Assembly: GCF_001509485.1 (NCBI RefSeq)
Contig: NZ_LLZI01000101.1
Span: 1 to 64,000, forward strand
Reading direction: 5' to 3'
From: Streptomyces sp. NRRL F-4489
Lineage (GTDB): Bacteria; Actinomycetota; Actinomycetes; Streptomycetales; Streptomycetaceae
DNA length: 64,000 bases
The stretch's first letter is position 1. Each line of letters starts with the position of its first letter. Below are positions 54,181-63,562 of the stretch, piece by piece. The notes below the pieces were generated by a model that saw only the letters and a program-made list of their open reading frames with translations, was not told the origin of the DNA and made no database searches. A program made the translations under genes and the position numbers.

Positions 54181-55638
54181 TCAGAACGGGTAGCCGGCCG
54201 GGGTGGCGCGGACCGTCGTCCAGCGGGTCTCGGTGAACGCGTCGAGGTTGGCCGCCCCGCCGAAGCGGGAGCCGGTCCCGGAATCGGCCAGTCCGCCGAA
54301 CGCCGCCACCGGCTCGTCGTTCACCGTCTGGTCGTTGATGTGCAGCAGCCCGGTCGGGATCCGGTCGGCCAGCTCCAGGGCGCGGGCCGCGTCCCGGGTG
54401 ACGATGCCCAGCGCCAGCCCGTAGGCGGACTCGTTGGCCAGCGCCACCGCCTCGTCGAGGTCCCGGAAGGCCCGGACCGGCGCCACCGGGCCGAACACCT
54501 CCTGCCCGTAGGCGGGGCTGGCGCCCACCGTGCCCGGACCATCGGCGGCCGGGCGGGCGTCGGCGAGCACCGTGGGCCGGTAGAACAGCTCCTCGTGGGT
54601 GCCGCCGGCGGCGATCCGGACGCCCGCCGCGGCGCTCTCCCGTACCAGCGCGTCGATCTTCCCCAGCTGTCCGCGGTCGATGACCGGGCCGAGGTGGACC
54701 TCCGCGCGGAACGGGTCCCCGACCGTCAGCGCGTCCGCCTTCGCCGCCAGCCGCTCCACGTACTCCTCGTAGCGAGCGGCGTGCACCAGGTGGCGGCCGG
54801 CCGTCATGCACACCTGCCCCTGGTGGAAGAAGGACGCCCAGGCGGCGGTGGACATCGCGGCGTCCAGATCGGCGTCCTCCAGGACGAGGAAGGCGCTGTT
54901 GCCGCCGAGCTCCAGGTGGGCCCGCTTCAGGTGCCGGGCCGCCAGCTCGCCGACGCTGCGGCCGGCCGCGGTCGAGCCGGTGAACGAGATGATCCGCACC
55001 CGCGGGTCCTCGACCAGCGCCCGCCCGGCGTCCGCGCCGCCCGGCAGTACGTGCAGCAGCCCTTCCGGCAGCCCGGCCTCGGCGAACACCGCCGCCAGGA
55101 CGTGCCCGCCGCACACCGCCGTCCGCGGGTCCGGCTTGAGGGCGACGGCGTTGCCCAGCGCCAGGGCCGGGGCCACCGAGCGCATGGCCAGGACGAGCGG
55201 GACGTTGAACGGCGCGATCACGCCGACCACCCCGGCCGGGATCCGGGTGGTGAACGACAGCCGGGGCGCGCCCGAGGGCAGCACCTCGCCGAGCGGGCGG
55301 TGGGCCAGCGCGGCGGCCTCGTAGCACTCCTCGGCCGCGGTGCGGATCTCGAACTCGGCCTTGCCGCGGACGCTGCCGGCCTCCCGTACGAGCCATTCGC
55401 CGATCTCCGCGGCGTGCCGGTGGATCAGATCGCCGGCCCGGCGCAGCACCGCGGCCCGCTCGGTGTACGGTCTGCGCGCCCAGTCCCGCTGCGCCGCCGC
55501 GGCCGCGACCGCGGCGTCCGCGACATCGGCGGGCGCGGCCAGCGTCAGCTCGCCCAGCACCGCGCCCGTCGCGGGCTCCACCGCCTCGGCCGGACCGCCG
55601 CGCAGGGAGTTCCAGTCCTTGGGTTCGAGCAGGGCCAT
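54181..55638 (-). CDS. Aldehyde dehydrogenase (benzaldehyde/vanillin type)
   Basis: A 485-residue NAD(P)-dependent aldehyde dehydrogenase. The general base is in HLELGGNSAFLVLEDADL, the nucleophile in QGQVCMTAGRHLVHA (about residue 285), and cofactor binding in FTGSTAAGRSVGELAARHL and GVIAPFNVPLVLAMRSVAPA. The sequence style resembles benzaldehyde and vanillin dehydrogenases. Just upstream is a regular array of six TTGATCAA-like elements, which suggests tight repression. A thiolase gene of the beta-ketoadipate type precedes it on the same strand with its own hairpin, so they are probably separate units of an aromatic pathway. Confidence 0.9.
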   Translation of the reverse strand: MALLEPKDWNSLRGGPAEAVEPATGAVLGELTLAAPADVADAAVAAAAAQRDWARRPYTERAAVLRRAGDLIHRHAAEIGEWLVREAGSVRGKAEFEIRTAAEECYEAAALAHRPLGEVLPSGAPRLSFTTRIPAGVVGVIAPFNVPLVLAMRSVAPALALGNAVALKPDPRTAVCGGHVLAAVFAEAGLPEGLLHVLPGGADAGRALVEDPRVRIISFTGSTAAGRSVGELAARHLKRAHLELGGNSAFLVLEDADLDAAMSTAAWASFFHQGQVCMTAGRHLVHAARYEEYVERLAAKADALTVGDPFRAEVHLGPVIDRGQLGKIDALVRESAAAGVRIAAGGTHEELFYRPTVLADARPAADGPGTVGASPAYGQEVFGPVAPVRAFRDLDEAVALANESAYGLALGIVTRDAARALELADRIPTGLLHINDQTVNDEPVAAFGGLADSGTGSRFGGAANLDAFTETRWTTVRATPAGYPF

Positions 55639-55665
55639 CGCGCCAACCTCCGGGAGAACGGGGAC

Positions 55666-55757
55666 AGTTGGTCAACCACCTTTGATCAACGGGGACGGTT
55701 GACCGAAGGGGTGGTTGATCAACGGGAGTGGTTGATCAAGGGGAGTAGTTGATTGCT
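55666..55757 (-). promoter_or_regulatory. Six-copy 17-bp operator-like array upstream of the aldehyde dehydrogenase
   Basis: Units related to GGTTGATCAACGGGAG start at 55666, 55680, 55697, 55713, 55730 and 55747, that is every 14-17 bases. Each has the palindromic core TTGATCAA or a decayed form (GTTGGTCAAC, TTTGATCAAC, GTTGACCGAA, GTTGATCAAC, GTTGATCAAG, GTTGATTGCT). The array ends 28 bases before the ATG, so it should cover the promoter. Confidence 0.75.
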
Positions 55758-55798
55758 GGACGAGTGTGCCCGATGGCGGCGCCGGGCGCGCGCCGAAA

Positions 55799-55842
55799 CG
55801 GGGAACCGGCGCGCGGTTCACAGCGCGCGCCCCGGCTCCCCG
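55799..55842 (-). terminator. Terminator of the thiolase gene
   Basis: CGGGGAACCGG plus CGCGCG on the left pair with CGCGCG plus CCGGCTCCCCG on the right, with one mismatch and a small bulge. It lies 18 bases beyond the thiolase stop at 55860. Confidence 0.6.
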
Positions 55843-55859
55843 GCGTTCCGTCCCGCCCC

Positions 55860-57068
55860 TCAGCGCTCCAGTACCAGCGCCAGGCCCTGGCCGACGCCGA
55901 TGCACAGGGCCGCCAGGCCGGTGCCCGCGCCGCGGGCGGCGAGCTGGTGGGCGACCGCGCCGGCGAGCCGGGCCCCGGAGGCGCCCAGCGGATGGCCGAT
56001 GGCGATGGCGCCGCCGCGCGGATTGACCAGCGTGGGGTCGAGTTCCGGCCACTGGGCGAGGCAGCCCAGCGCCTGGGCCGCGAACGCCTCGTTCAGCTCG
56101 CAGACCGCGAGGTCGCCGAAGCCCCGCCCGGCCCGGACCAGCGCCCGGCGGACCGCCTCGACCGGCCCCAGCCCGAACAGCTGCGGCTCGATCCCGGTCA
56201 CCGCGCTGGCCCGGATCCGGGCCAGCGGCTCGCGCCCGGTGGCCCGCAGCCCTTCCTCGCTCACCAGGAGCAGCGCCGCGGCGCCGTCGTTGAGCGGGGA
56301 GGAGTTCCCGGCGGTGACCGTGCCGCCCTCCGGCCGGAAGACCGGCTTCAGCTTCGACAGCGCGCCGAGCGAGGAGTTCTCCCGGACCGTCTCGTCGCGG
56401 AGGAGGTCCACGTCGGGCAGCGGCACCACCTCGGCGTCGTAGGCCCCCGCCGCCCAGGCCCGGACCGCCTTCTGATGGCTGGCCAGCGCGAACACGTCCT
56501 GCTGCTCCCGGGTGATGCCGTGCGTGTCGGCGACCAGCTCGGCGCCCTCGCCCAGCGACACCGTCCACTCCGGGGCCATCCGCGGATTGACCATCCGCCA
56601 GCCGAGCGTGGAGGAGAACATCTCCTGATGGCCCGCGGGGAACGCCCGGTCCGGTTTGCGCAGCACGTACGGCGCCCGGCTCATCGACTCCACCCCGCCG
56701 GCCAGCGCGATCTCCGCGTCGCCGTGCGCGATGGCGCGGGCCGCCTGGATGACCGCCTCCAGGCCGGACCCGCACAGGCGGTTGACCGTGACGCCCGGGA
56801 CGGTCGCCGGCAGCCCGGCCAGCAGCACCGCCATCCGCGCCACGTTGCGGTTGTCCTCGCCCGCGCCGTTGGCGTCGCCGAAGTACACGTCGTCGATCCG
56901 GGCCGGGTCGAGCCCGGGGGTGCGGTCGACCAGGGCGCGCACCACGTGGGCGGCGAGGTCGTCGGGGCGGATGCCGGCCAGCGCGCCGCCGTATTTGCCG
57001 ACCGGTGTCCGTACCGCGTCGACGATGTAGACGTCCCGCACGGTCTCACCCGCGTGTGGCTCGGTCAT
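55860..57068 (-). CDS. Thiolase of the beta-ketoadipyl-CoA type
   Basis: A 402-residue thiolase. The active cysteine is in VNRLCGSGLEAVIQAARAIA (about residue 92), the His region is GGAIAIGHPLGASGARL, and the second Cys is in LCIGVGQGLALVLER. The opening VYIVDAVRTPVGKYGGALAG and DVYFGDANGAGEDNRNVARM are shared with PcaF/PaaJ, which cleave beta-ketoadipyl-CoA to acetyl-CoA and succinyl-CoA. A general acetyl-CoA acetyltransferase remains possible. The ATG at 57068 is the first that gives the normal family N-terminus. No pca genes are adjacent. Confidence 0.85.
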   Translation of the reverse strand: MTEPHAGETVRDVYIVDAVRTPVGKYGGALAGIRPDDLAAHVVRALVDRTPGLDPARIDDVYFGDANGAGEDNRNVARMAVLLAGLPATVPGVTVNRLCGSGLEAVIQAARAIAHGDAEIALAGGVESMSRAPYVLRKPDRAFPAGHQEMFSSTLGWRMVNPRMAPEWTVSLGEGAELVADTHGITREQQDVFALASHQKAVRAWAAGAYDAEVVPLPDVDLLRDETVRENSSLGALSKLKPVFRPEGGTVTAGNSSPLNDGAAALLLVSEEGLRATGREPLARIRASAVTGIEPQLFGLGPVEAVRRALVRAGRGFGDLAVCELNEAFAAQALGCLAQWPELDPTLVNPRGGAIAIGHPLGASGARLAGAVAHQLAARGAGTGLAALCIGVGQGLALVLER

Positions 57069-57205
57069 CAGGCTGCGTCCTCGCTGTCGTCGCGGTCCGG
57101 CGCCGCGCGCGCTGCGCGGGCCGTCCTCGCGGTACCGGGCTCGGGCGGCGGACGGACGAAGATCGCCGCCCGCCGCCCCGAGTCTTTGCCCGCCGCCGCC
57201 CGCTG

Positions 57206-58279
57206 TCAACGGGGTGATCGGTCACCCTGGGGCTCGCCGGGGGCGGGGGCCTCGTGCGGCGTCATGGGCTGGTCGGCCGTCCGGTGCTCGGCGGGCGTGC
57301 CGGTCGCGCCGGGCGTCCCGGGGCCGTTCGCCGCCCCGCCCCGCTTCCCCCGCGCCCGCCGCCGCGCGCCTCCCGGGAGGCGCCCCCGCACCGCCCGCCA
57401 CAGCGCGTACAGCCCCCCGCCCGCCAGCGCGAACGGCAGGACCGCCGCGAGCGCCACCAGGACCCAGCGGGCCGCGCCGGTGAAGGCGTGCCAGGCGTCC
57501 GCGAGCGCGTCGCCGAACGAGGTGCCGCGGTCCGGCGACGGATCCTCGGTCGCGCCGGGCTGCCGCAGCAGCAGCGTGACGGTGGCCGCGCCGGTGCTGT
57601 CCTTCAGGGACGCGAGCTGGGCCTCCAGGGACTCCAGGTTCGCCTCCCGGCTGCTCAGTTCGGCCTCCAGGGCGGTGATGTCGCTGATCGAGGACGCGCG
57701 GTCCATCAGCGCCCGGATCCGCTCGACGCTGGCCCGCTGGGACTTCACCCGGCTGTCGGTGTCCACCACCTGGTCGGTGACGTCCTTGGCCGCCACCTCG
57801 CGGGCGAGCACCGTGCCGAGCCCGGACAGCCGCTTGAGCAGCGCGTCGTAGTGGTCCGGCGGCACCCGCAGCACCAGCTTCGAGCGGTCCCGGCCGTCCG
57901 GGTCGCGGTCGGTGGTCTCGTCCGCCGCGTATCCGCCCGCGTCGGTGGCGGCGGCGCGGGCCCGGGCCAGCGCCCCGGCCACATCGCCGGTCCGCACGGT
58001 GAGCGTCGCGGTCCGTACGATCCGCGCCGCCTTGGCCCGTACGGCCGAGGGCGTGGCGCCGGCGCCCGGGCCGGCCGTGCCCGCCCGGGCGCCCGGCTGC
58101 TGCGGGGCGGCGGCGCCCGCGCCCGGTCCGGCCGCCGCGTCGGCCGTCGACGTCCGCCCGCTCGCCCCCGAGGAGCAGCCCGCCGCCGCCAGCGACACCG
58201 CCAGCACCAGCACCGTCGCCCCGCCGACCCGCCGCGCCCCCGGTGGCCGCCCGCCGCGCTGTCCCCGTATGCCCCGCAT
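57206..58279 (-). CDS. DUF4349 lipoprotein
   Basis: A 357-residue lipoprotein. A basic start and hydrophobic stretch lead to the lipobox LAAAGC (about residue 35). The DUF4349 domain has VRTATLTVRTGDVAGALARA, GGYAADETTD, KLVLRVPPDHYDALLKRLSG and a coiled coil (ITALEAELSSREANLESLEA). One membrane segment near residue 280 (WVLVALAAVLPFALAGGGLY) is followed by a basic cytoplasmic tail. DUF4349 proteins are widespread in actinobacteria and of unknown function. It is divergent from hemY. Confidence 0.87.
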   Translation of the reverse strand: MRGIRGQRGGRPPGARRVGGATVLVLAVSLAAAGCSSGASGRTSTADAAAGPGAGAAAPQQPGARAGTAGPGAGATPSAVRAKAARIVRTATLTVRTGDVAGALARARAAATDAGGYAADETTDRDPDGRDRSKLVLRVPPDHYDALLKRLSGLGTVLAREVAAKDVTDQVVDTDSRVKSQRASVERIRALMDRASSISDITALEAELSSREANLESLEAQLASLKDSTGAATVTLLLRQPGATEDPSPDRGTSFGDALADAWHAFTGAARWVLVALAAVLPFALAGGGLYALWRAVRGRLPGGARRRARGKRGGAANGPGTPGATGTPAEHRTADQPMTPHEAPAPGEPQGDRSPR

Positions 58280-58513
58280 GTCCGTGGTTCCCCTTCCGTA
58301 GGCGACCGCCGGGGCGGGCGGCATACGGGCCGCCGGTCCCAACGGGCCGTATTCCATTGCCGCTTCGACGGCGGAGCCCGCCCGGCGGTTGCGCGTCGTG
58401 GATCTCGAAGAGGTCACGGCCGGACGGCCCCCGCGCGCGGCCGGACGCCCCCGGCGGCCCGCGCCCCGGGACCGCCCCGGAGGCGCCCTGACCTCCTCTG
58501 AGACAGTGGACGC

Positions 58514-59968
58514 ATGAGTACAGCGCACACCGGTACGGGCCCGGAGCCCGGTCATGTCGTGGTCATCGGCGGCGGGATCGCGGGGCTGGCCGCCGCGCAC
58601 CGGCTGCTGGCGGGCGGTGCCCGGGTGACCCTCGTGGAGTCCTCGGACCGGCTCGGCGGCAAGCTGCTGGCCGGTGACATCGCGGGCGTACCGGTCGATC
58701 TCGGCGCCGAGTCGATGCTGGCCCGGCGGCCGGAGGCGGTCGAGCTGGCGCGGGCCGTGGGGCTCGGCGAGCGGCTCCAGCCGCCCGGCACCGCCACCGC
58801 CGCCCTGTGGACCCGCGGCGCGCTGCGCCCGATGCCCAAGGGCCATGTGATGGGCGTCCCCGGCGACCTCGCGCCGCTCGCCGCCTCCGGCGTGCTCTCC
58901 CCGGAGGGCCTGGCGCGCATCGAACGGGACCGGACGCTGCCGGACACCGAGACCGGCGACGACATCGGCGTCGGCGAGTACGTCGCGGCCCGGCTGGGCC
59001 GGGAGGTCGTCGACCGGCTCGTCGAGCCGCTGCTCGGCGGGGTCTACGCCGGCGACGCGTACCGCATCTCGATGCGCGCCGCCGTCCCGCAGCTGTTCGA
59101 GGCGGCGCGGCGCGGCGGCTCGCTGATCGAGGGCGTCCGCGAACTCCAGGCGCGTGCCGCGGCCGACGTCGCCGAGGGCATGGCCGCCACCGGCCCGGTC
59201 TTCATGGGCCTGGCCGGCGGCATCGGCACCCTGCCCGGCGCGGTCGCCGACGCCGTGCGCCGGGCCGGCGGCGCGATCCTGCCGCGCACCCCGGTGCGCG
59301 AGCTGCGCCCGGACGGCGGCGGCTGGCAGATCCTCGCCGGCGACCGGACGCTCACCGCCGACGCGGTCGTCCTGGCCGTGCCGGCGCCCGCCGCGGCCGG
59401 CCTGCTCCGCCCCGCCGCCCCGGCCGCCGCCGGGGTCCTGGACGCCGTCGAGTACGCCTCGATGGCGCTGGTCACCATGGCCTTCCGCCGCGCCGACCTG
59501 CCCGCCGTGCCCGGCGGCAGCGGCTTCCTGGTGCCGCCGGTCGACGGCCGCCGGATCAAGGCGTCCACCTTCGCCAGCAGCAAGTGGAACTGGATCGCCG
59601 AGGCCGGCCCGGACCTCTTCGTCCTGCGCACCTCCGTGGGCCGCTACGGCGACGAGGCCGATCTCGCGCGGGACGACGCGGACCTCGTCGGGCTCTCCCG
59701 CGCCGACCTCGCCGAGGCGGTCGGCCTGACCGCCCGCCCGGTGGCCGCCACGGTCACCCGCTGGGACGCCGGGCTGCCCCAGTACACCGTCGGCCACGTG
59801 GACCGCGTCGCCCGGATCCGCGCGGCGGTCGCCGGCCTGCCCGCCCCGCTGCGGGTCTGCGGCGCGCTCTACGACGGCGTGGGCATCCCGGCCTGCGTCG
59901 GCTCGGCCCGGCGGGCCGCCGACGAGATCCTGGGGACCCTCCCGGCGGGTTCCGCGGGCGGCGAGTGA
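58514..59968 (+). CDS. hemY: Coproporphyrinogen III/protoporphyrinogen oxidase
   Basis: A 484-residue FAD enzyme. The dinucleotide motif is [20 protein letters not shown] (residues 16-35), followed by [17 protein letters not shown] and [20 protein letters not shown]. Near the C-terminus, [20 protein letters not shown] closes the FAD site. In Actinobacteria this HemY/CgoX oxidises coproporphyrinogen III to coproporphyrin III. The hemQ gene follows 11 bases after its stop, so the two are cotranscribed; this pairing fits the coproporphyrin-dependent branch. Confidence 0.94.
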   Translation: MSTAHTGTGPEPGHVVVIGGGIAGLAAAHRLLAGGARVTLVESSDRLGGKLLAGDIAGVPVDLGAESMLARRPEAVELARAVGLGERLQPPGTATAALWTRGALRPMPKGHVMGVPGDLAPLAASGVLSPEGLARIERDRTLPDTETGDDIGVGEYVAARLGREVVDRLVEPLLGGVYAGDAYRISMRAAVPQLFEAARRGGSLIEGVRELQARAAADVAEGMAATGPVFMGLAGGIGTLPGAVADAVRRAGGAILPRTPVRELRPDGGGWQILAGDRTLTADAVVLAVPAPAAAGLLRPAAPAAAGVLDAVEYASMALVTMAFRRADLPAVPGGSGFLVPPVDGRRIKASTFASSKWNWIAEAGPDLFVLRTSVGRYGDEADLARDDADLVGLSRADLAEAVGLTARPVAATVTRWDAGLPQYTVGHVDRVARIRAAVAGLPAPLRVCGALYDGVGIPACVGSARRAADEILGTLPAGSAGGE

Positions 59969-59979
59969 GAATGGAAGGC

Positions 59980-60708
59980 ATGACAGACGCTTCCACCCCC
60001 GCTCCCGAAAAGATCCCCCACGCCGGCAAGAAGGCCAAGGACCTCAACGAGGTCATCCGCTACACCCTCTGGTCGGTCTTCAAGCTGCGCGATGTGCTGC
60101 CCGAGGACCGGGCCGGCTACGCCGACGAGGTCGAGGAGCTGTTCGAGCAGCTCGCGGCCAAGGACGTCGTGGTCCGCGGCACGTACGACGTCTCCGGTCT
60201 GCGCGCCGACGCCGACGTGATGATCTGGTGGCACTCGGAGAGCTCGGACGCGCTGCAGGACGCGTACAACCGCTTCCGCCGCACCCGCCTGGGCCGCGCG
60301 CTGGAGCCGGTCTGGTCGAACATGGCGCTGCACCGCCCCGCCGAGTTCAACAAGTCGCACATCCCGGCCTTCCTCGCCGACGAGCGGCCCCGCGACTACG
60401 TGAGCGTCTACCCCTTCGTGCGCTCCTACGAGTGGTACCTCCTCCCCGACGAGGACCGCCGCCGGATGCTCGCCGACCACGGCAAGATGGCCCGCGGCTT
60501 CCCCGACGTCCGCGCCAACACCGTCCCCTCGTTCTCGCTCGGCGACTACGAGTGGATCCTCGCCTTCGAGGCCGACGACCTCTACCGCATCGTCGACCTC
60601 ATGCGCCACCTGCGCGGCTCCGAGGCCCGCCGGCACGTCCGCGAGGAGATCCCGTTCTACACCGGCCGCCGCAAGGCCGTCTCCGAGCTGGTCGCCGGCC
60701 TGGCCTGA
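59980..60708 (+). CDS. hemQ: Coproheme decarboxylase HemQ (chlorite dismutase family)
   Basis: A 242-residue protein of the chlorite dismutase fold. [54 protein letters not shown] and [16 protein letters not shown] are the HemQ signatures; the His in DHGK fits the heme-coordinating region. The Tyr in [10 protein letters not shown] fits the radical-forming Tyr of actinobacterial HemQ. It oxidatively decarboxylates iron-coproporphyrin to heme b. The start is either 59980 (MTDAS) or the in-frame ATG at 59971; neither has a well-spaced ribosome site, and I chose the former by similarity. Confidence 0.94.
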   Translation: MTDASTPAPEKIPHAGKKAKDLNEVIRYTLWSVFKLRDVLPEDRAGYADEVEELFEQLAAKDVVVRGTYDVSGLRADADVMIWWHSESSDALQDAYNRFRRTRLGRALEPVWSNMALHRPAEFNKSHIPAFLADERPRDYVSVYPFVRSYEWYLLPDEDRRRMLADHGKMARGFPDVRANTVPSFSLGDYEWILAFEADDLYRIVDLMRHLRGSEARRHVREEIPFYTGRRKAVSELVAGLA

Positions 60709-60713
60709 CGGCC

Positions 60714-60775
60714 CCGGTAACGGCGGACGGGCGGGTCGCCCCCTGGGGGACGGCCCGCCCGTCCGGCATTACCGG
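60714..60775. terminator. Bidirectional terminator after hemQ
   Basis: GGACGGGCGGG (60725-60735) pairs perfectly with CCCGCCCGTCC (60754-60764); an inner CCCCC/GGGGG pair and outer CCGGTAA/TTACCGG arms (60714-60720, 60769-60775) extend it. It separates hemQ from the convergent peptidase gene. Confidence 0.8.
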
Positions 60776-60784
60776 AAGGGGCGG

Positions 60785-62503
60785 CTACTTCCCCTTCATC
60801 CCCTTCACCGGCTGCACCAGCGCCTGCCGGGCCCGCTGCGGCGACTGCCCCGGTACGGGCTCGGCGCGCGGTGCGCAGTACACCCGGTGCCCGGGCACCT
60901 TCCCGTGCAGCAGATACGCCTCGACGTACTTGTTCACACAGGCGTTGTCGCCGAGCGCGATGCCGTGCGTGCCCGCGCCGCGCTCGGTGACCAGGGACGA
61001 GCCGGCCAGCCGCCGCTGGAGCTCCAGCGCCCCCGGGTACGGGGTGGCCGCGTCCCGCTCGGCGGCCAGCAGCAGCACCGGCGGCAGCGCGCCGGGCTCG
61101 GTGCGGACGTCCAGCGGACCGCGCTGCCCGTGCAGCGCGTCGTCCAGGTCGGTGGCGGCGGCGCGCCGGGAGGCGTCCGCCAGCTCACCGGCGGCCGGTG
61201 AGCCGCCGGGGGCGCGGTGGGCGGTGTGCCGGACCGCGTCGGCGAGGTCGTGCGCCGCCAGCTCCCGGCGGTCCGGCCAGAACGCGCACGGCAGGTTCAT
61301 CCACACGTTGTCCCAGGTCTCGAACGGCGCGGTGCGGGCCAGCGCGGTGTTGTCCCGGTCCCAGGTCCGCCAACTGCGCGGCCAGGCCGCGTCGTTGCAC
61401 TCCACGGCGGTGTAGACGGCGTTGGCGTTCTCCTCGGCCCGGCCGTCGCCGCCGGGCATCGCCTGGGCGATCAGCGGCCGGGCGTCGCCGCGGCTGAACT
61501 TCGCCAGCGCCTCGGCGCGCATCGGCCAGAACGCGTCGTTGTAGCCGGTCTTCAGGAACGCCGACTGGAGCTGGCCGGGCCCGATCCGCCCGTTGACCGG
61601 CTTGCGGCGCACCCGCTCCAGCGCGCCGTCGTACGCCCGCTGCACGGCCTGCTCGGTGGTGCCCAGGTGGTAGGTGGCGTGGTGCTTGGCGACCCAGCGC
61701 AGCCAGTCGTGCCAGCGGCGTTCGAAGGCGGTGCTCTGGTCGAGGTTGTTGCGGTACCAGATCTGCCTCGGCTCGGGGTTGACCACGCTGTCGAAGATCA
61801 TCCGGCGGACGTGGCCGGGGAACAGCGTCGCGTACACCGCGCCGAAGTACGTCCCGTAGGACGCGCCCATGAACGTCAGCTTCTTCTCGCCGAGCGCGGC
61901 CCGCAGCATGTCCAGATCGCGGGCGTTGTTGACCGAGTTGTAGAATGGCAGGTCGGCGCCGGCCCGCTGGGCGCAGCCGCGCGCGTACGCCCGGGCCTCG
62001 GCCACCTTCTGCCGCTTGAAGGCTTCGCTGGGGTGGCGCGGGCTGTCGGTGGGCGCCTGGGCGAACTCCTTGGGGTCCTGGCAGGACAGCGGCGCGCTGC
62101 GGCCCACGCCCCGGGGCGCGTAGCCGACGAAGTCGTAGGCGCGGGCGGCGCGGTGCCAGGTCGGCAGCGTCCCGTAGAGCGGGAACTGCATGCTGGAGGC
62201 GCCGGGGCCGCCGGGGTTGAAGACCAGCGCGCCCTGCCGCTCGCGGGGCGCGGTGGCCCGGGCCCGGCTCACCGTCAGCTTGATCTTCTTGCCGTTGGGG
62301 CGCGCGTAGTCGAGCGGCACGGTCAGGGTGCCGCACTCGACGCTGGGCGGGAGGTGCTCCACGGCCGCGCACCGGCCGAAGGTGAGGGGGTGGACGGGGG
62401 CGGGCGGCGCCGCCGGGTCGCGGACGGCACCGCCGGCCGGTGCGGAGGCCAGGCCGGACAGGACCAGCGACCCGAGGGCGCCGTACAACGCAAGTGCTCT
62501 CAC
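60785..62503 (-). CDS. Secreted tripeptidyl-aminopeptidase-like alpha/beta hydrolase
   Basis: A 572-residue exported hydrolase. A signal peptide (ALALYGALGSLVLSGLASAP) precedes the catalytic domain. The nucleophile Ser lies in TFMGASYGTYFGAVYA, the Asp in LLLAAERDAATPY and the His in GAGTHGIALGD, the order of the S33 family. GALVFNPGGPGASS provides the oxyanion region. Related streptomycete enzymes (Tap, SlpD/SlpE) remove tripeptides from exported proteins. The GTG at 62503 has AAGGGAC upstream, and the signal peptide then has a normal length. It is convergent with hemQ. Confidence 0.9.
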   Translation of the reverse strand: MRALALYGALGSLVLSGLASAPAGGAVRDPAAPPAPVHPLTFGRCAAVEHLPPSVECGTLTVPLDYARPNGKKIKLTVSRARATAPRERQGALVFNPGGPGASSMQFPLYGTLPTWHRAARAYDFVGYAPRGVGRSAPLSCQDPKEFAQAPTDSPRHPSEAFKRQKVAEARAYARGCAQRAGADLPFYNSVNNARDLDMLRAALGEKKLTFMGASYGTYFGAVYATLFPGHVRRMIFDSVVNPEPRQIWYRNNLDQSTAFERRWHDWLRWVAKHHATYHLGTTEQAVQRAYDGALERVRRKPVNGRIGPGQLQSAFLKTGYNDAFWPMRAEALAKFSRGDARPLIAQAMPGGDGRAEENANAVYTAVECNDAAWPRSWRTWDRDNTALARTAPFETWDNVWMNLPCAFWPDRRELAAHDLADAVRHTAHRAPGGSPAAGELADASRRAAATDLDDALHGQRGPLDVRTEPGALPPVLLLAAERDAATPYPGALELQRRLAGSSLVTERGAGTHGIALGDNACVNKYVEAYLLHGKVPGHRVYCAPRAEPVPGQSPQRARQALVQPVKGMKGK

Positions 62504-62647
62504 GAGCCGTCCCTTCGTATGGTGCGTGGTGCGCGGTGCGCCGGCTCCCGTTCGGGGCGCGCTGCACTGGGCCGCACGGTGGGCATACAAAAGGGATAGT
62601 TGGGCCGATTGGTGGCGAAGTAAAGCACCGGACGGCGGTGTCGGGCG

Positions 62648-63433
62648 CTATGCCCCGGAAGAGTGGAGCGCCGCCCGCAAACCCGGATCGGCCAGCGCCT
62701 CGGGCCCGTGCAGCGCCAGCCCCGCCAGCCCGGCCGGCGCCGGCTCCGGTCTCTCCGGCCCGCCGGACCGCCCGTCCCGCAGCAGCGCCCGGCCGGCCTC
62801 GGTGGCCCAGCCGGTGTACGGGTGGGCCTCGGCGCGAGCGACGGCCCAGGTGCCGAGGGTCAGCACCAGGGGGAGCGCGAACCACGCCAGCACCACCCGG
62901 TTGTCCGCCCCCGGCGGCGCCATCCAGTACGTCGCGCCGGCGGCCAGCAGCACCACCAGGGCGGCGACCCGCACCTGGCGGACCGCCGCGCCGATGCCCG
63001 TACGGGTCGCGGCGGGCAGCGCGAGCCCGGCGCGCACCAGCCGGTCGGCCAGCCCGCGGACCGCGTCGGCGGTGGCCAGGGCGTGCCGTACGGCCGGTAT
63101 GCGGCGCTGCCCGCCGGGGCCTATCGCGGTGAGCGTGGCGCGCTCGACCGGGTCGTGGCCGACCGGGTCGACGACGGTGGCCCAGCCGGTGTGGGCGAGG
63201 TGCAGCCGGCGCTGATGGGCCATCAGGACCAGGACGACATCGGCGAGCCGGTGCGGGCCGCCGGAGAGGTACGCCGTCTCGTACAGCGTCAGCCCGCCGG
63301 GCACCGGCCCGGACTCCGGCGGGGCGTCCGGCGCGCGGTGCGCGGCCAGGCCCGCGGCGAGCGCCCGGCGGCAGACCCGGACGCAGGAGACCACCGCCGC
63401 GACCCAGGCGAGAAGAAGGAAGAGGAGCCACAT
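62648..63433 (-). CDS. TIGR04222 domain membrane protein
   Basis: A 261-residue protein. An N-terminal segment (MWLLFLLLAWVAAVVSCVRV) is followed by the TIGR04222 signature (GLTLYETAYLSGGPHRLADV and LMAHQRRLHLAHTGW). A second hydrophobic region spans about residues 160-200. Proteins with this domain are usually encoded next to DUF692/MNIO-type genes in actinobacteria, which fits the partial gene upstream. Function is unknown; membrane partner or export factor of a modified peptide system is a guess. Confidence 0.85.
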   Translation of the reverse strand: MWLLFLLLAWVAAVVSCVRVCRRALAAGLAAHRAPDAPPESGPVPGGLTLYETAYLSGGPHRLADVVLVLMAHQRRLHLAHTGWATVVDPVGHDPVERATLTAIGPGGQRRIPAVRHALATADAVRGLADRLVRAGLALPAATRTGIGAAVRQVRVAALVVLLAAGATYWMAPPGADNRVVLAWFALPLVLTLGTWAVARAEAHPYTGWATEAGRALLRDGRSGGPERPEPAPAGLAGLALHGPEALADPGLRAALHSSGA

Positions 63434-63562
63434 GGCGCAGGTTCTACGGGACGCGGGGGCCGGCCGCTATTAGGTATCTCACGATGCGGATGGTGGGGGC
63501 GTGTGCTGCGGTAACGGGGGTGGTGGGGTGGGGGTTGGGGCGAGTGCTTGCGCCGCGGGCTA

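Noticed and set aside
55666..55757. CRISPR-like interpretation of the 17-bp array
   Set aside because: Repeat unit and spacing are too short and continuous; there are no unique spacers and no cas genes.
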